The notes under the pieces are model-generated. The model ran no database searches. It was not told the DNA's origin and was given only the letters and a program-made list of their open reading frames with translations. A program made the position numbers and the translations under genes. From Chitinophaga silvisoli (lineage in GTDB: Bacteria; Bacteroidota; Bacteroidia; Chitinophagales; Chitinophagaceae), in the NCBI RefSeq assembly GCF_003412465.1, contig NZ_QTJV01000009.1, positions 248,001 to 312,000 on the forward strand: DNA of 64,000 bases. Direction: 5' to 3'. Position 1 is the stretch's first letter, and each line of letters begins with the position of its first letter. Shown here piece by piece: positions 16,332 to 24,594 of this stretch.

Positions 16332-17479
16332 TGCAGATTGAAGCAATCAGTAAGGCCAATTCCCCGGAAATAGCCTGCGTGGTTTTATGCTGCAGGATAT
16401 TTATAAAGACGGCTTCGGCTGAGGAGCTGGAGCAGTTTGTGCAGGCACATGAGATGGATTGGGACGAGGTGTATAAGTATGCTGCTTTTCACCGGGTACG
16501 ACCTATCCTATATAAGGTCCTGGATAATTGTAAAATTCCTGCACCCGTCCTTGGCAGGTTTCGCAATTATTGTCGGGCATTATCTGTTTTTGCTTTTGAA
16601 AGGCAGGTAGAATCTGCAAGGATTCAGCAGGTCTTAGGGCAGCAGGGAATTGTGGTTAGAATGTACAAAGGCCTGGATTTTACAAAGCTGGTGTATGGTG
16701 GGGATATCGGTATGCGTGAATTCACGGATATGGATATGATGATTGATTCCAGGCAGTTGCCAGAGCTGGCAAAAGTGATGACTGCGGAGGGATATGAATG
16801 TAGTCAGATTGAATATTTACGACGCTTTCCTGAGCATTATGTAGCCAACAAAAAGGACATTTGCTTTTACAAGCGAAGTCCCATGGGGAAATTATTTGGA
16901 TTTGAGTTTCATCATCGACCGGGAAATTTCCTGATGGATCAATCTATTGGGTTTAGGGAGTTGCTTGGGCAGGATTATCTGCATCATTCCGCTCCGTTTT
17001 CGCAGGAGCAATATTACAGGCTGATGTTGTTAAATCATGGTGCCAGTGATTATTTCCCGAATTTAAGATCCCTGGTGGATATGGCGCTGTTGTCACAAAA
17101 AGGCATTGGGAGTGTGCCGGAGCAATTACGGCGTGTAGAGCGGCTATCGCAGGAATTATCAATGCGCCTGCTGGATGGTCCGGCAGCGGCGACTCCAGCC
17201 GATAATGTGGTCATGCGATGTGCAACACGGATTACTAAATTGCAGCTAACTGTTACCCTCCGTTCTGTTTGGGAGAGAAGATATATGCATATCAGGTTTA
17301 GTGCTTCTTTTTCTGATACCTTTCGCATGGCGATGAAATTTTTGCATTACTTAATGTTGCCAAATGAACTGGATATTAACGGTGTTCAGTTATTTTCATT
17401 TAAGTTATATTATTTAGCTAAAATGGTCAGATGTGTAAATTTTCCGGGAAGATTTAAGAAGGTTTTTAGCAGGGTCTGA
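16331..17479 (+). CDS. Nucleotidyltransferase-family protein of lasso cluster
   Basis: A 382-residue member of the Nucleotidyltransf_5-type family repeatedly seen in kinase-containing lasso clusters. The nucleotidyltransferase signature is YKGLDF (112-117), then YGGDIGMREFTDMDMMID with Arg129 and the metal-binding pair Asp133/Asp135. In pseudomycoidin biosynthesis the homologous enzyme decorates the phosphorylated tail serine, reportedly with hexose. A similar second tailoring step is inferred here. The gene overlaps the PqqD-like gene by one base. The C-terminal third (about 250-382) has no motif I recognise. Confidence 0.85.
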   Translation: MQIEAISKANSPEIACVVLCCRIFIKTASAEELEQFVQAHEMDWDEVYKYAAFHRVRPILYKVLDNCKIPAPVLGRFRNYCRALSVFAFERQVESARIQQVLGQQGIVVRMYKGLDFTKLVYGGDIGMREFTDMDMMIDSRQLPELAKVMTAEGYECSQIEYLRRFPEHYVANKKDICFYKRSPMGKLFGFEFHHRPGNFLMDQSIGFRELLGQDYLHHSAPFSQEQYYRLMLLNHGASDYFPNLRSLVDMALLSQKGIGSVPEQLRRVERLSQELSMRLLDGPAAATPADNVVMRCATRITKLQLTVTLRSVWERRYMHIRFSASFSDTFRMAMKFLHYLMLPNELDINGVQLFSFKLYYLAKMVRCVNFPGRFKKVFSRV

Positions 17480-17544
17480 TCATAAACCGGAAAATGTACC
17501 ATGAAAACCGTTGGATGTGTTCCTGCCGCGGGGGTGGCGGACTG

Positions 17545-17552
17545 TAATTTTG
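17545..17552 (+). promoter_or_regulatory. -7 box for the SDR at 17573
   Basis: TAATTTTG, a perfect TAnnTTTG match, 20 bases before ATG 17573. It lies inside the longer in-frame extension that begins at 17501, which argues against that start. Confidence 0.55.
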
Positions 17553-17572
17553 TGCCTGTTAAATTATTAATT

Positions 17573-18298
17573 ATGAAAATAGTATTGATAACAGGAGCAA
17601 ATAAGAGTATAGGTTTTGAAACGGCAAAGCAATTATTGGAGCAGGGGTATTATGTATACCTTGGCTGCAGGGATATGGAGAAAGGTCAGCAGGCGGTGAA
17701 ACAGCTGCAGGCCTGGGGCCTGGACCGGGTAGAGCCATTGCTGATCGATGTGGATAATTTAGCCTCTATACAGGCAGCAAGAACTAAGGTAAAGGCATTG
17801 GATGTGTTGATTAATAATGCAGGGATTAGCGGAGGGATGCCGAAGAGTAGTACGGAGACCGAGATTGGAGTATACAGGGAAGTGTTTGAGACCAATTTCT
17901 TTGGCGTGGTGGAGGTGACACAGGCATTTATAGATTTATTAAAGCAGTCAGCCGAGCCGCGTATTGTGAACGTGACTTCGGGGCTGGGGTCGCTGACCTG
18001 CCAGAGTGATCCGAATTATGTGCATTATAAGGTGAAGCCGGTGACCTATGTGGCATCTAAGGCGGCGTTGAATGCGTATACAATTGTGCTGGCTTATGAG
18101 CTGCGGGATACGGCGTTCAAGGTGAATGCGGTGGATCCTTGTTATACGGCTACGGATTTTAATAATCATAGTGGACCGGGTACTGTGCAGGATGCGGCGG
18201 CAAGAGTGGTGAAGGCTGCGATGATGGGTCCGGATGGGGCGACCGGGCAGTTCTTCAGTGACGATAATGCACCGGAGACGGGGATTAGTCCATGGTAA
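17573..18298 (+). CDS. Short-chain dehydrogenase/reductase
   Basis: A 241-residue classical SDR. The NAD(P) motif TGANKSIG is at 7-14, followed by NNAG and the catalytic Tyr and Lys in YVASKAALN with an upstream Ser (VTSGLG). The substrate is unknown. It ends in the same type of tail (GPDG...PW) as the SDR at 35214, its closest relative in the window. I start at ATG 17573, because the 24-codon upstream extension includes a perfect -7 box and no homologous sequence. The convergent AraC gene is separated from it by a terminator. Confidence 0.88.
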   Translation: MKIVLITGANKSIGFETAKQLLEQGYYVYLGCRDMEKGQQAVKQLQAWGLDRVEPLLIDVDNLASIQAARTKVKALDVLINNAGISGGMPKSSTETEIGVYREVFETNFFGVVEVTQAFIDLLKQSAEPRIVNVTSGLGSLTCQSDPNYVHYKVKPVTYVASKAALNAYTIVLAYELRDTAFKVNAVDPCYTATDFNNHSGPGTVQDAAARVVKAAMMGPDGATGQFFSDDNAPETGISPW

Positions 18299-18307
18299 TT
18301 TATAGAG

Positions 18308-18337
18308 AGCCGTCTCTTTTCCGGGAGGCGGCTTTTA
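18308..18337. terminator. Terminator between SDR and AraC genes
   Basis: The arms AGCCGTCTC and GAGGCGGCT pair over 9 bp with one G-T wobble and an 8-base loop, followed by TTTT on the plus strand. It lies between the convergent SDR (+) and AraC (-) genes. Confidence 0.7.
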
Positions 18338-19276
18338 CTATTTTCTCAGGGAATTTGGCGTAATACCGAATTTCTTTTTAAATGCGCGTTGAAAATGCTG
18401 GGAATGTGTATACCCTAATTCATAGGCAATTTCAGAGATGGTTTTCTCTGTTTCTTTGATCAGTTTTTGTGCCTGTTCCAATCTTAGGTTCAATGCATAG
18501 TTCAATACAGAGGTTCCATAGAGCTGTTTAAAACCGGCTTTCAATTTATATTCGTTTAGCTGTGCTTCATTTGCCAGCTGCTCCAGGGAAGGTGGCTCCT
18601 GATACGATCGGGCTAAGATGCCGGCTGCATAATGCAGTTTCTCTATATCGGAATTTCTCAGTTTCAGACCACTGTGGTCTTTGGGGGTATGCAGCATTGA
18701 CTCCCATTGCAGGCAAAATAATTCATTGACTACACTTTCAAAATAGAGCTTTTGTAACCGGGCTTGTTTAGGTGATTCCCAGAGATGATTGAGGATATGC
18801 GCGATCCTGTCAGCGAAACGATGATCGGGCGATTGGTGGAAGAGGGCTTTGCCTGCCGCCAGTTGAGTAGCCACATGGGAAAACTCAGGCAGGTATTCAT
18901 GGAACAAGAAGAGCGCCTTGTCAATAGGCATGAGAATACTGATAATGCGATACTCCCCCTTCCCCATCAGTTGATTTTCCTCAAGTGTATCCGGATTAAA
19001 GAGGAAGCTATGGCTGCCCTGTGCGAGCACTCTTTTTTCGAACAAACCGACTTGCGTTTGTAAAATATTCCCTTTGACAACGAATGTAAACTCGGCCCAT
19101 CCCGGACTATTGTAATGCTTCCATGAAGGAGTAGCTGCTACAGTAGTCATCGCGGCATCTGAAATGATAAAATCAGTGCCTTTATAAATTTGTAATACCC
19201 CGCTCCTGGCCCCAATTTGCCCTTCTATCTTTTTGTATTCAAACGTTTTTAGCTGTTGCAGCAGTTCATGGTACAT
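18338..19276 (-). CDS. AraC family transcriptional regulator
   Basis: A 312-residue AraC-type regulator with a cupin-like N-terminal half and a C-terminal double helix-turn-helix (LEQLANEAQLNEYKLKAGFK, then IAYELGYTHSQHFQRAFKKKFGITP). I use ATG 19276. The frame stays open 72 codons further, but that extension would overlap the divergent monooxygenase gene and encodes non-homologous residues. It is divergent from the FAD monooxygenase (64-base gap), which it probably controls, and convergent with the SDR at 17573. Confidence 0.88.
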   Translation of the reverse strand: MYHELLQQLKTFEYKKIEGQIGARSGVLQIYKGTDFIISDAAMTTVAATPSWKHYNSPGWAEFTFVVKGNILQTQVGLFEKRVLAQGSHSFLFNPDTLEENQLMGKGEYRIISILMPIDKALFLFHEYLPEFSHVATQLAAGKALFHQSPDHRFADRIAHILNHLWESPKQARLQKLYFESVVNELFCLQWESMLHTPKDHSGLKLRNSDIEKLHYAAGILARSYQEPPSLEQLANEAQLNEYKLKAGFKQLYGTSVLNYALNLRLEQAQKLIKETEKTISEIAYELGYTHSQHFQRAFKKKFGITPNSLRK

Positions 19277-19340
19277 TTTAATCCGTTTTGTGCACAATAC
19301 ATGGTGGTCTTCTTCCTGAAATTTGCATAAAAATAGATAA

Positions 19341-20873
19341 ATGAAACAAGATAGCACACAGGTCATCATTGTAGGTGGTGGTATTACGGGCCTGACAGCC
19401 GCATTGTATTTAGGGCAACAGGGAGTCAGTTTCATTCTGATAGAAAAGCACAGGGGCACTTCTATACATCCCCGTGCAAGGACAATTGACACCAGGACTA
19501 TGGAATTGTACAGGGGACTGGGACTGAGCGAAGCCCTGCGGGAGGGTGGTAAAGCACTGGCACCTGCCTGGGGAATACTGAGAGGTACGAACCTGGTGGA
19601 GACACTGGCGACTACTCAATCTGATGTGATCGGGAAGGCGAATTTTCCAAAGACCTTTGCTGCGATGAAAGCATTGGCAGAGAAATCACCGGAAAGTGTG
19701 TGCAGGTGTACCCAGGATATCAGTGAAGCAATTATTTATGCCAGGGCAGTGCAGCATGGGCTGGATCTACGATTCAATCATGAGCTGCAGGCATTTCAGC
19801 AGGATACGGACCGGGTGGAAGTGCTGGTAAAAAACAGGGAAACGGAGGAAGTATATGCGATACATGCACAATATATGATTGCGGCAGATGGTGCGAATAG
19901 TTTTGTAAGAAAACAACTGGACATTCCATGCACCGGGCATGGTGCCTGGATGGATCTCCTTAATATCTATTTTGAGGCTGATCTGGGCGCTTTGGTCAAA
20001 GGACGGGAGTTTAGTCAGTTCCTGGTAGATACGCCTGAAATCACCGGCTTTTTACTGGCTATTAACAATACTGACCGATGGACCTTCCACTTACATCGCC
20101 CTAAGGAGCAGGCGATAGAAGAGATCCTTCGGAAAGTGATTGGGATACCTGATTTAAAAGTAACTGTGCTGAGTACCCTGCCCTGGCAATTGACGGTGCG
20201 GATTGCAGCGCAATTAAGGGTGAACAGGATTTTTATTGCCGGCGACGCTGCGCATACCATGACGCCTTATGCGGGCAAAGGGGCCAGTGCAGGGGTCCAG
20301 GATGTACATAACCTGGCCTGGAAACTGGCGGCTGTTCTCAGGCATCAGGCGGGAGATGCGCTATTGGATACTTATCAAACAGAGCGACAGCCGGTAGGAG
20401 CCTTCTATGCGAATTTATCAGGAGAAATGGCGGGCAGGAATGGGCTGATTGATGAATCGAAGCTGTTGCAATATGGGGAGAAACTACTGGGGTTGCCGGA
20501 TTACGGGTACCAGTCTACAGCGGTTGTGAGACCATCCGATGCTGCATTTAACTTCTTTAAAGGGGAGCCTGGCACCTGTATTCCCCATATGTGGCTGGAT
20601 GAAGCACGTACACAATCAACGCTGGACTGGATAAAGGGTCAGTTTGTACTGGTGGCGAACGGGCATTTTGAATATTGGGACTCTGCGTGTAAAATGGCAC
20701 CTGGGGTACGGCTGGTAAGACTGCCGGCGAATGAGGAATGGATGTCATTGACCCAGACTACGCCTACGGATGCCTTATTGATAAGACCTGATGATTTTGT
20801 AGCGGCCAGGCTGAATATTCTGCAACCATACCAGCAGTTGTCAGCAACCTTGTTAAAAGTTTGCGGAGCTTAG
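19341..20873 (+). CDS. FAD-dependent aromatic hydroxylase (PheA/TfdB-type monooxygenase)
   Basis: A 510-residue class A flavoprotein monooxygenase. The Rossmann motif GGGITGLTAALYL starts at residue 11, and the second FAD block is GDAAHTMTPYAGKGASAGVQD (about 305-325), with the DG-type segment AADGANSFVR between them. A thioredoxin-like C-terminal region follows, typical of phenol hydroxylase and polyketide or antibiotic hydroxylases. It would insert oxygen into an aromatic or polyketide substrate using NAD(P)H. The divergent AraC gene is the probable regulator. The stop codon sits in the loop of a strong terminator. Confidence 0.9.
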   Translation: MKQDSTQVIIVGGGITGLTAALYLGQQGVSFILIEKHRGTSIHPRARTIDTRTMELYRGLGLSEALREGGKALAPAWGILRGTNLVETLATTQSDVIGKANFPKTFAAMKALAEKSPESVCRCTQDISEAIIYARAVQHGLDLRFNHELQAFQQDTDRVEVLVKNRETEEVYAIHAQYMIAADGANSFVRKQLDIPCTGHGAWMDLLNIYFEADLGALVKGREFSQFLVDTPEITGFLLAINNTDRWTFHLHRPKEQAIEEILRKVIGIPDLKVTVLSTLPWQLTVRIAAQLRVNRIFIAGDAAHTMTPYAGKGASAGVQDVHNLAWKLAAVLRHQAGDALLDTYQTERQPVGAFYANLSGEMAGRNGLIDESKLLQYGEKLLGLPDYGYQSTAVVRPSDAAFNFFKGEPGTCIPHMWLDEARTQSTLDWIKGQFVLVANGHFEYWDSACKMAPGVRLVRLPANEEWMSLTQTTPTDALLIRPDDFVAARLNILQPYQQLSATLLKVCGA

Positions 20874-20890
20874 GTCCGCAAACTTTATTT
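20856..20890. terminator. Bidirectional terminator at the monooxygenase stop
   Basis: A perfect 12-bp stem (AAAGTTTGCGGA with TCCGCAAACTTT) has a 7-base loop containing the monooxygenase stop TAG (20871-20873), followed by ATTTTT. It also covers the stop of the convergent gene at 20885. Confidence 0.85.
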
Positions 20891-21127
20891 TTCCCTGTAG
20901 AAAATGTATCCTCCGTGATGTAAGGTATCTTCATCTACGAATTTACCATCTGCTGTAAAGCCGGTATCATCCCAGTAGTCGATATGATCACCTTTGATTT
21001 CATAGCGACCGGTGTAGGCGCTTTGCCTGTTACCGCGTGCTTCATCATATCTGCCATTTGGCAGGAGTTCTTGCCTGATGTACTTATCAGCAGTCATCCA
21101 CATACCCAGGTATTTTTGATTATCCAT
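20885..21127 (-). CDS. Atu4866-domain protein
   Basis: An 80-residue protein matching the small Atu4866 family, a beta-barrel-like fold of unknown function. The conserved run is LLPNGRYDEARGNRQSAY, then GRYEIKGDHIDYWDDTGF, TADGKF and HHGGYIFYR. I start at ATG 21127 (Met-Asp-Asn-Gln). The longer frame adds 28 residues of non-conserved sequence. These genes often sit beside SDRs or monooxygenases. Here the neighbour is an SRPBCC-domain gene 93 bases upstream on the same strand and a convergent monooxygenase. Confidence 0.8.
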   Translation of the reverse strand: MDNQKYLGMWMTADKYIRQELLPNGRYDEARGNRQSAYTGRYEIKGDHIDYWDDTGFTADGKFVDEDTLHHGGYIFYREK

Positions 21128-21220
21128 CGTGTTATAATTTGATAAAGCAAAATTAGCCTGTGGGGGTGGGTGGATGATTGCGTGGGGGAAACAAATACTT
21201 ACAAAATTCAAACAGGCTGA

Positions 21221-21700
21221 TTAGGCGAGCAGTTGATCCAGTGTTTCGTAAGTGGCTTTCATGCCATCTTCCATACCCATTTCGAGGATTTGTTCCAGGT
21301 CAGCCAGGGATTTGAAAGTAAGTACACTCTGCACAAGGGTCCTGTCACCCTGATCGGTGAAGGTGATGGTCCAGTCGGCACCGGGGATGTCTGTATTAAT
21401 GTTTCCTTCTTCATCACAAAAGGCATCGGCGTATTGGAGTTCCTGGATGGGATGGATGGTTTTGTATTGGGTCATGCCCCAGTATTCGGTGCCGTTGGGT
21501 TCTACCATGGCGTAATGCCAGTGTCCGCCTTCACGGAAGTCCATGGATTTAGTCCGGGTGCTCATGGGAGGTGGCGCAAACCACTGTTCCAATAATTCGC
21601 TTCGGGTGTAGTGATCCCAGAGGCGTGCGTGGTCGGCCAGGAACTCACGTTGGATGGTCAGGGTGTTATTTCCCCTGTCAGGGGTGTAATTGAATAACAT
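21221..21700 (-). CDS. SRPBCC domain protein (AHSA1-like)
   Basis: A 159-residue single-domain protein of the activator-of-Hsp90-like START/SRPBCC superfamily. Typical features are REFLADHARLWDHYTRSELLEQWFAP near the N-terminus, a FREGGHWHYAM block, and DQGDRTLVQSVLTFKS before the long C-terminal helix. These proteins bind hydrophobic ligands. Bacterial ones are often uncharacterised or paired with ArsR regulators, and none is seen here. It probably forms a transcript with the Atu4866-domain gene downstream. Confidence 0.88.
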   Translation of the reverse strand: MLFNYTPDRGNNTLTIQREFLADHARLWDHYTRSELLEQWFAPPPMSTRTKSMDFREGGHWHYAMVEPNGTEYWGMTQYKTIHPIQELQYADAFCDEEGNINTDIPGADWTITFTDQGDRTLVQSVLTFKSLADLEQILEMGMEDGMKATYETLDQLLA

Positions 21701-21940
21701 GATGAGGTAGTTTTATTTATTAATTGCGACAATGTTTGCGTCTGCCAGATCTTTCTTTTTGTCTACTAAGTGAATGCTGCAGCTAACAGGTATCTCACAT
21801 GGGTTAGACTAAAGGTAATTATATCTAAGATATCATGGGAATTTACAAAATGTTGTTATAATTTTTCATTTTTGGGCAGAAAGGAATTATTGGTATGGGT
21901 CATATACCTATTGTTGTACACAACCCTGAATGGAGCGAGG

Positions 21941-23521
21941 TTATAGGGGATAGTGTTTTTGGGGCAATATTTCACCCTTTTCATTAAATCTCAGGCAGGG
22001 GTAACGATTATCTGTCCGGAGTGGCTGTCCCATTAGCTTTTCTACTGTAGCATAATAACACAGTATTGTATGATCCGGCAGTAATACCCACCTGGACTCC
22101 CCGCCATCATGCGTTTCGAGGATGAAGATGATTCCCTGTTCAATAAAATCCCGGGGGAAGCGATAATTGCATCCGCAGTGATGGTATTCAAAATTTCGTT
22201 TAGAATACAGTGGGTCATAATATGGAGCGGCTTCATCTTTTTTCACATCATCGTCATACTGAGCCCATTTTTCGGGGGATGAATTGATAGCGTTTATATT
22301 GTATTCATTTATAGGTTTGCTATCAAAGAAGAGAATGTTTAACTGGTCATTCGGGTGTGTAACAAGATAGTGCTTTATAAAACTATTTGATTGTACCCTT
22401 CCGACTACGTTTTTATATGCTGCTAAAACGGAGTCCCTGCTGTAGAGGGTTGCTCCTGTTTTAGAAAGGATTAATTCAATACTAACATTCGGCAACATCA
22501 GGTTATTATGAAGCATTACCTGCATTTTATTACCATTTCCCCAATATGCCCCATAGCCAATGATTCTATCAACAGAATTAATCTGAAAAGTGGGTTTTAA
22601 TTCATCCATCTCCTTATCATAACTGTATCTTTCCTGTTGATTCAATGTCCTGCTGTTAGTTTCTATAATACTGTTGGCCATCCGGGTCAGGAGATTTTTC
22701 CCGGTGACAGGTGGGAATATTTTATCATCCCGTTTGAGAAGTTTCACAATGTTACGATCGAGGCCATAGTCAAAAAACTGCCGTCCATTCTCATCAGTCC
22801 AGGGAGAATAAGTGCCCCATACTACTTTCTTAGAACTTAGCTGGTTGACAATTTTACCATTGAAATAACAGGTGATAATATATTGAATGCGGGAGGAATG
22901 ATGCATGTCATAATTCGTTCCCTCCACCAGATAGTCTTCCAGTTCCTTTTGGTAATTCCTGATGCTGGTAAGTTCCGAAAAAATAAATGATCGCTGTACT
23001 TCATTCCAATGATACTCTGCTGTGAACTTTGTGAGCTGAAGGACTTGCTCAGGATTTGCTTTAATCCAGGGCGTATCAATACCAAAACGTTGAAGGCTGA
23101 CAATGTTATCTTCGGAATGGTGGATGCTATTCATCAGTTTTTTGACCCATGACAATGGAATGACCCTTTTTTCTTCCAAAGGTTTTATTTTTTCTTCATT
23201 ATGTCTAAGGCTGTTTGTATCAATCCGGTGTCCTTTATATTTTACATATTTTTCAGGCGGATCGGCAAAAAGCGGCAGGAGTATTTTTGCAGGGAAATTA
23301 ATGGGATGTCTTTCTACATATTTGTTGCCTTCCTTTACTAATAAAAACCGCATGTCAACACGGACGGAATCATCAGTGGTCTCTCTGGTCCAGCCTGTGT
23401 TCAAATGGCAATAACTGGTAATTACGATGCTATCGGGCAGGGTTTGTGCGCCTGCACTGTAGAAGATAAACAATAAAGGAAGGAAGTAAAATTGAGGCAG
23501 GGATTTCATGCATTTGAACAT
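21941..23521 (-). CDS. Secreted protein of unknown function (526 aa)
   Basis: A 526-residue protein with a signal peptide ending near Ala-Gly-Ala-Gln (residues 23-26 from the first Met; Met5 is an alternative start). I do not recognise a domain. It is rich in aromatic and charged residues. Near the C-terminus it has a cysteine pair in YHHCGCNYRFP, and FILETHDGG with RWVLLPDHTILCYYATVEKLMG. It is monocistronic, flanked by a 240-base gap and by a divergent SDR. Base composition looks like its neighbours. A periplasmic or surface role is likely from the signal peptide alone. Confidence 0.6.
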   Translation of the reverse strand: MFKCMKSLPQFYFLPLLFIFYSAGAQTLPDSIVITSYCHLNTGWTRETTDDSVRVDMRFLLVKEGNKYVERHPINFPAKILLPLFADPPEKYVKYKGHRIDTNSLRHNEEKIKPLEEKRVIPLSWVKKLMNSIHHSEDNIVSLQRFGIDTPWIKANPEQVLQLTKFTAEYHWNEVQRSFIFSELTSIRNYQKELEDYLVEGTNYDMHHSSRIQYIITCYFNGKIVNQLSSKKVVWGTYSPWTDENGRQFFDYGLDRNIVKLLKRDDKIFPPVTGKNLLTRMANSIIETNSRTLNQQERYSYDKEMDELKPTFQINSVDRIIGYGAYWGNGNKMQVMLHNNLMLPNVSIELILSKTGATLYSRDSVLAAYKNVVGRVQSNSFIKHYLVTHPNDQLNILFFDSKPINEYNINAINSSPEKWAQYDDDVKKDEAAPYYDPLYSKRNFEYHHCGCNYRFPRDFIEQGIIFILETHDGGESRWVLLPDHTILCYYATVEKLMGQPLRTDNRYPCLRFNEKGEILPQKHYPL

Positions 23522-23610
23522 TTCTCATCCTAAGGTAGCCATTCCTGCCAATATGTAAAAATGTATAAAAACTTCCTACATCCGTATAAAATCGTCTTCC
23601 GCCACTGCCC

Positions 23611-23618
23611 TAGTTTTG
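23611..23618 (+). promoter_or_regulatory. -7 box for the SDR at 23640
   Basis: TAGTTTTG, a perfect TAnnTTTG match, 21 bases before ATG 23640. It overlaps the TTG at 23616 that would start a longer frame, so that start is excluded. Confidence 0.6.
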
Positions 23619-23639
23619 TGTTATCAAATAACAAAACAA

Positions 23640-24458
23640 ATGGCAAAGACAATATTCATTACCGGGGCTTCCCGTGGTTTTGGTAAATTATGGGCAGCAG
23701 CATTTTTAGAGAAAGGGCATAAAGTAGTTGCAACAGCGCGAGATCTGCGATCACTGGATGATCTTGTAAATAAATACGGCACCAACATCCTTCCTTTACA
23801 ACTGGATGTCAATGACCGTGCAGCAGATTTTGCGGCCATCGCCCAGGCAAAGCAACATTTTGGCAGTATTGATGTGCTGATTAATAATGCAGGCTATGGT
23901 TTGTTTGGCAGTATTGAAGAAACTACCGAGCAACAGGCGCGGGAGCAAATGGAGACGAACTTCTTTGGGCTACTCTGGCTCACACAGGCCGTACTGCCGG
24001 TAATGCGTGCACAGGGACATGGCCACATCATCCAGCTTTCCAGTGTACTAGGCCTGGTCACCGTACCGATTTTAGGGTTATATAATGCTTCAAAGTTTGC
24101 CGTAGAAGGTCTCAGCGAATCCCTGGCACAGGAAGTAAAGGCATTTGGCATCAACGTTACCCTGGTGGAACCTAACCAGTTCGCTACAGACTGGGGCAGT
24201 GCTTCTGCTGCAGTGACCACACCTATGCCTGAATATGACGGTGCAAGAGCCTGGCTACAGGCAGCAGCATCAGAAGATAAGATTGGTATTCCGGAAGCGA
24301 CAGTTCCTGCGATTTTACAACTGATCGACAGTGAAAATCCTCCATTACGTCTTTTGTTGGGCAAGCAGGGGCATCCCTGGACGAGACAGGTGTATGAGGG
24401 CCGTTTTGCGGAGTGGGATGCATGGCAGGAAATTGCTGCCGCCGCTCATGGTAAATAA
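23640..24458 (+). CDS. Short-chain dehydrogenase/reductase
   Basis: A 272-residue SDR with TGASRGFG (8-15), NNAGYGLFGSIEE and the catalytic YNASKFAVEGLSE. It is closely similar to the SDR at 34133 (same TGASRGFG and NNAGY...G(S/T)IEE pattern). Each of the two is followed on its strand by an AraC gene whose N-terminus is also related, indicating duplicated SDR-AraC modules. The substrate is unknown. The palindromic repeat copy 2 lies between this gene and its AraC partner at 24595. Confidence 0.9.
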   Translation: MAKTIFITGASRGFGKLWAAAFLEKGHKVVATARDLRSLDDLVNKYGTNILPLQLDVNDRAADFAAIAQAKQHFGSIDVLINNAGYGLFGSIEETTEQQAREQMETNFFGLLWLTQAVLPVMRAQGHGHIIQLSSVLGLVTVPILGLYNASKFAVEGLSESLAQEVKAFGINVTLVEPNQFATDWGSASAAVTTPMPEYDGARAWLQAAASEDKIGIPEATVPAILQLIDSENPPLRLLLGKQGHPWTRQVYEGRFAEWDAWQEIAAAAHGK

Positions 24459-24473
24459 GCCTATCTTTGACTT

Positions 24474-24577
24474 GAGGTTGTATCAAAAGTAATTTGATGA
24501 AATTTGGCATTCGATAAAACGAATTTCCTTCACCAGGGGTCCGAATTAAATCAGGAAATTTACTTTTGATACAACTT
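24474..24577. repeat. Palindromic intergenic repeat, copy 2 of 3
   Basis: The left arm GGTTGTATCAAAAGTAA (24476-24492) is nearly the exact inverse of the right arm TTACTTTTGATACAAC (24560-24576). The interior (for example GGGTCCGAATTAAATC) matches copy 1 in the opposite orientation. It sits between an SDR gene and its AraC neighbour. No coding frame. Confidence 0.8.
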
Positions 24578-24594
24578 TTTCTAACTTCTATTTT

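Noticed and set aside
18338..19492. 72-codon N-terminal extension of the AraC gene at 18338
   Set aside because: It overlaps the divergent monooxygenase start and encodes sequence unlike AraC N-termini. ATG 19276 is used.
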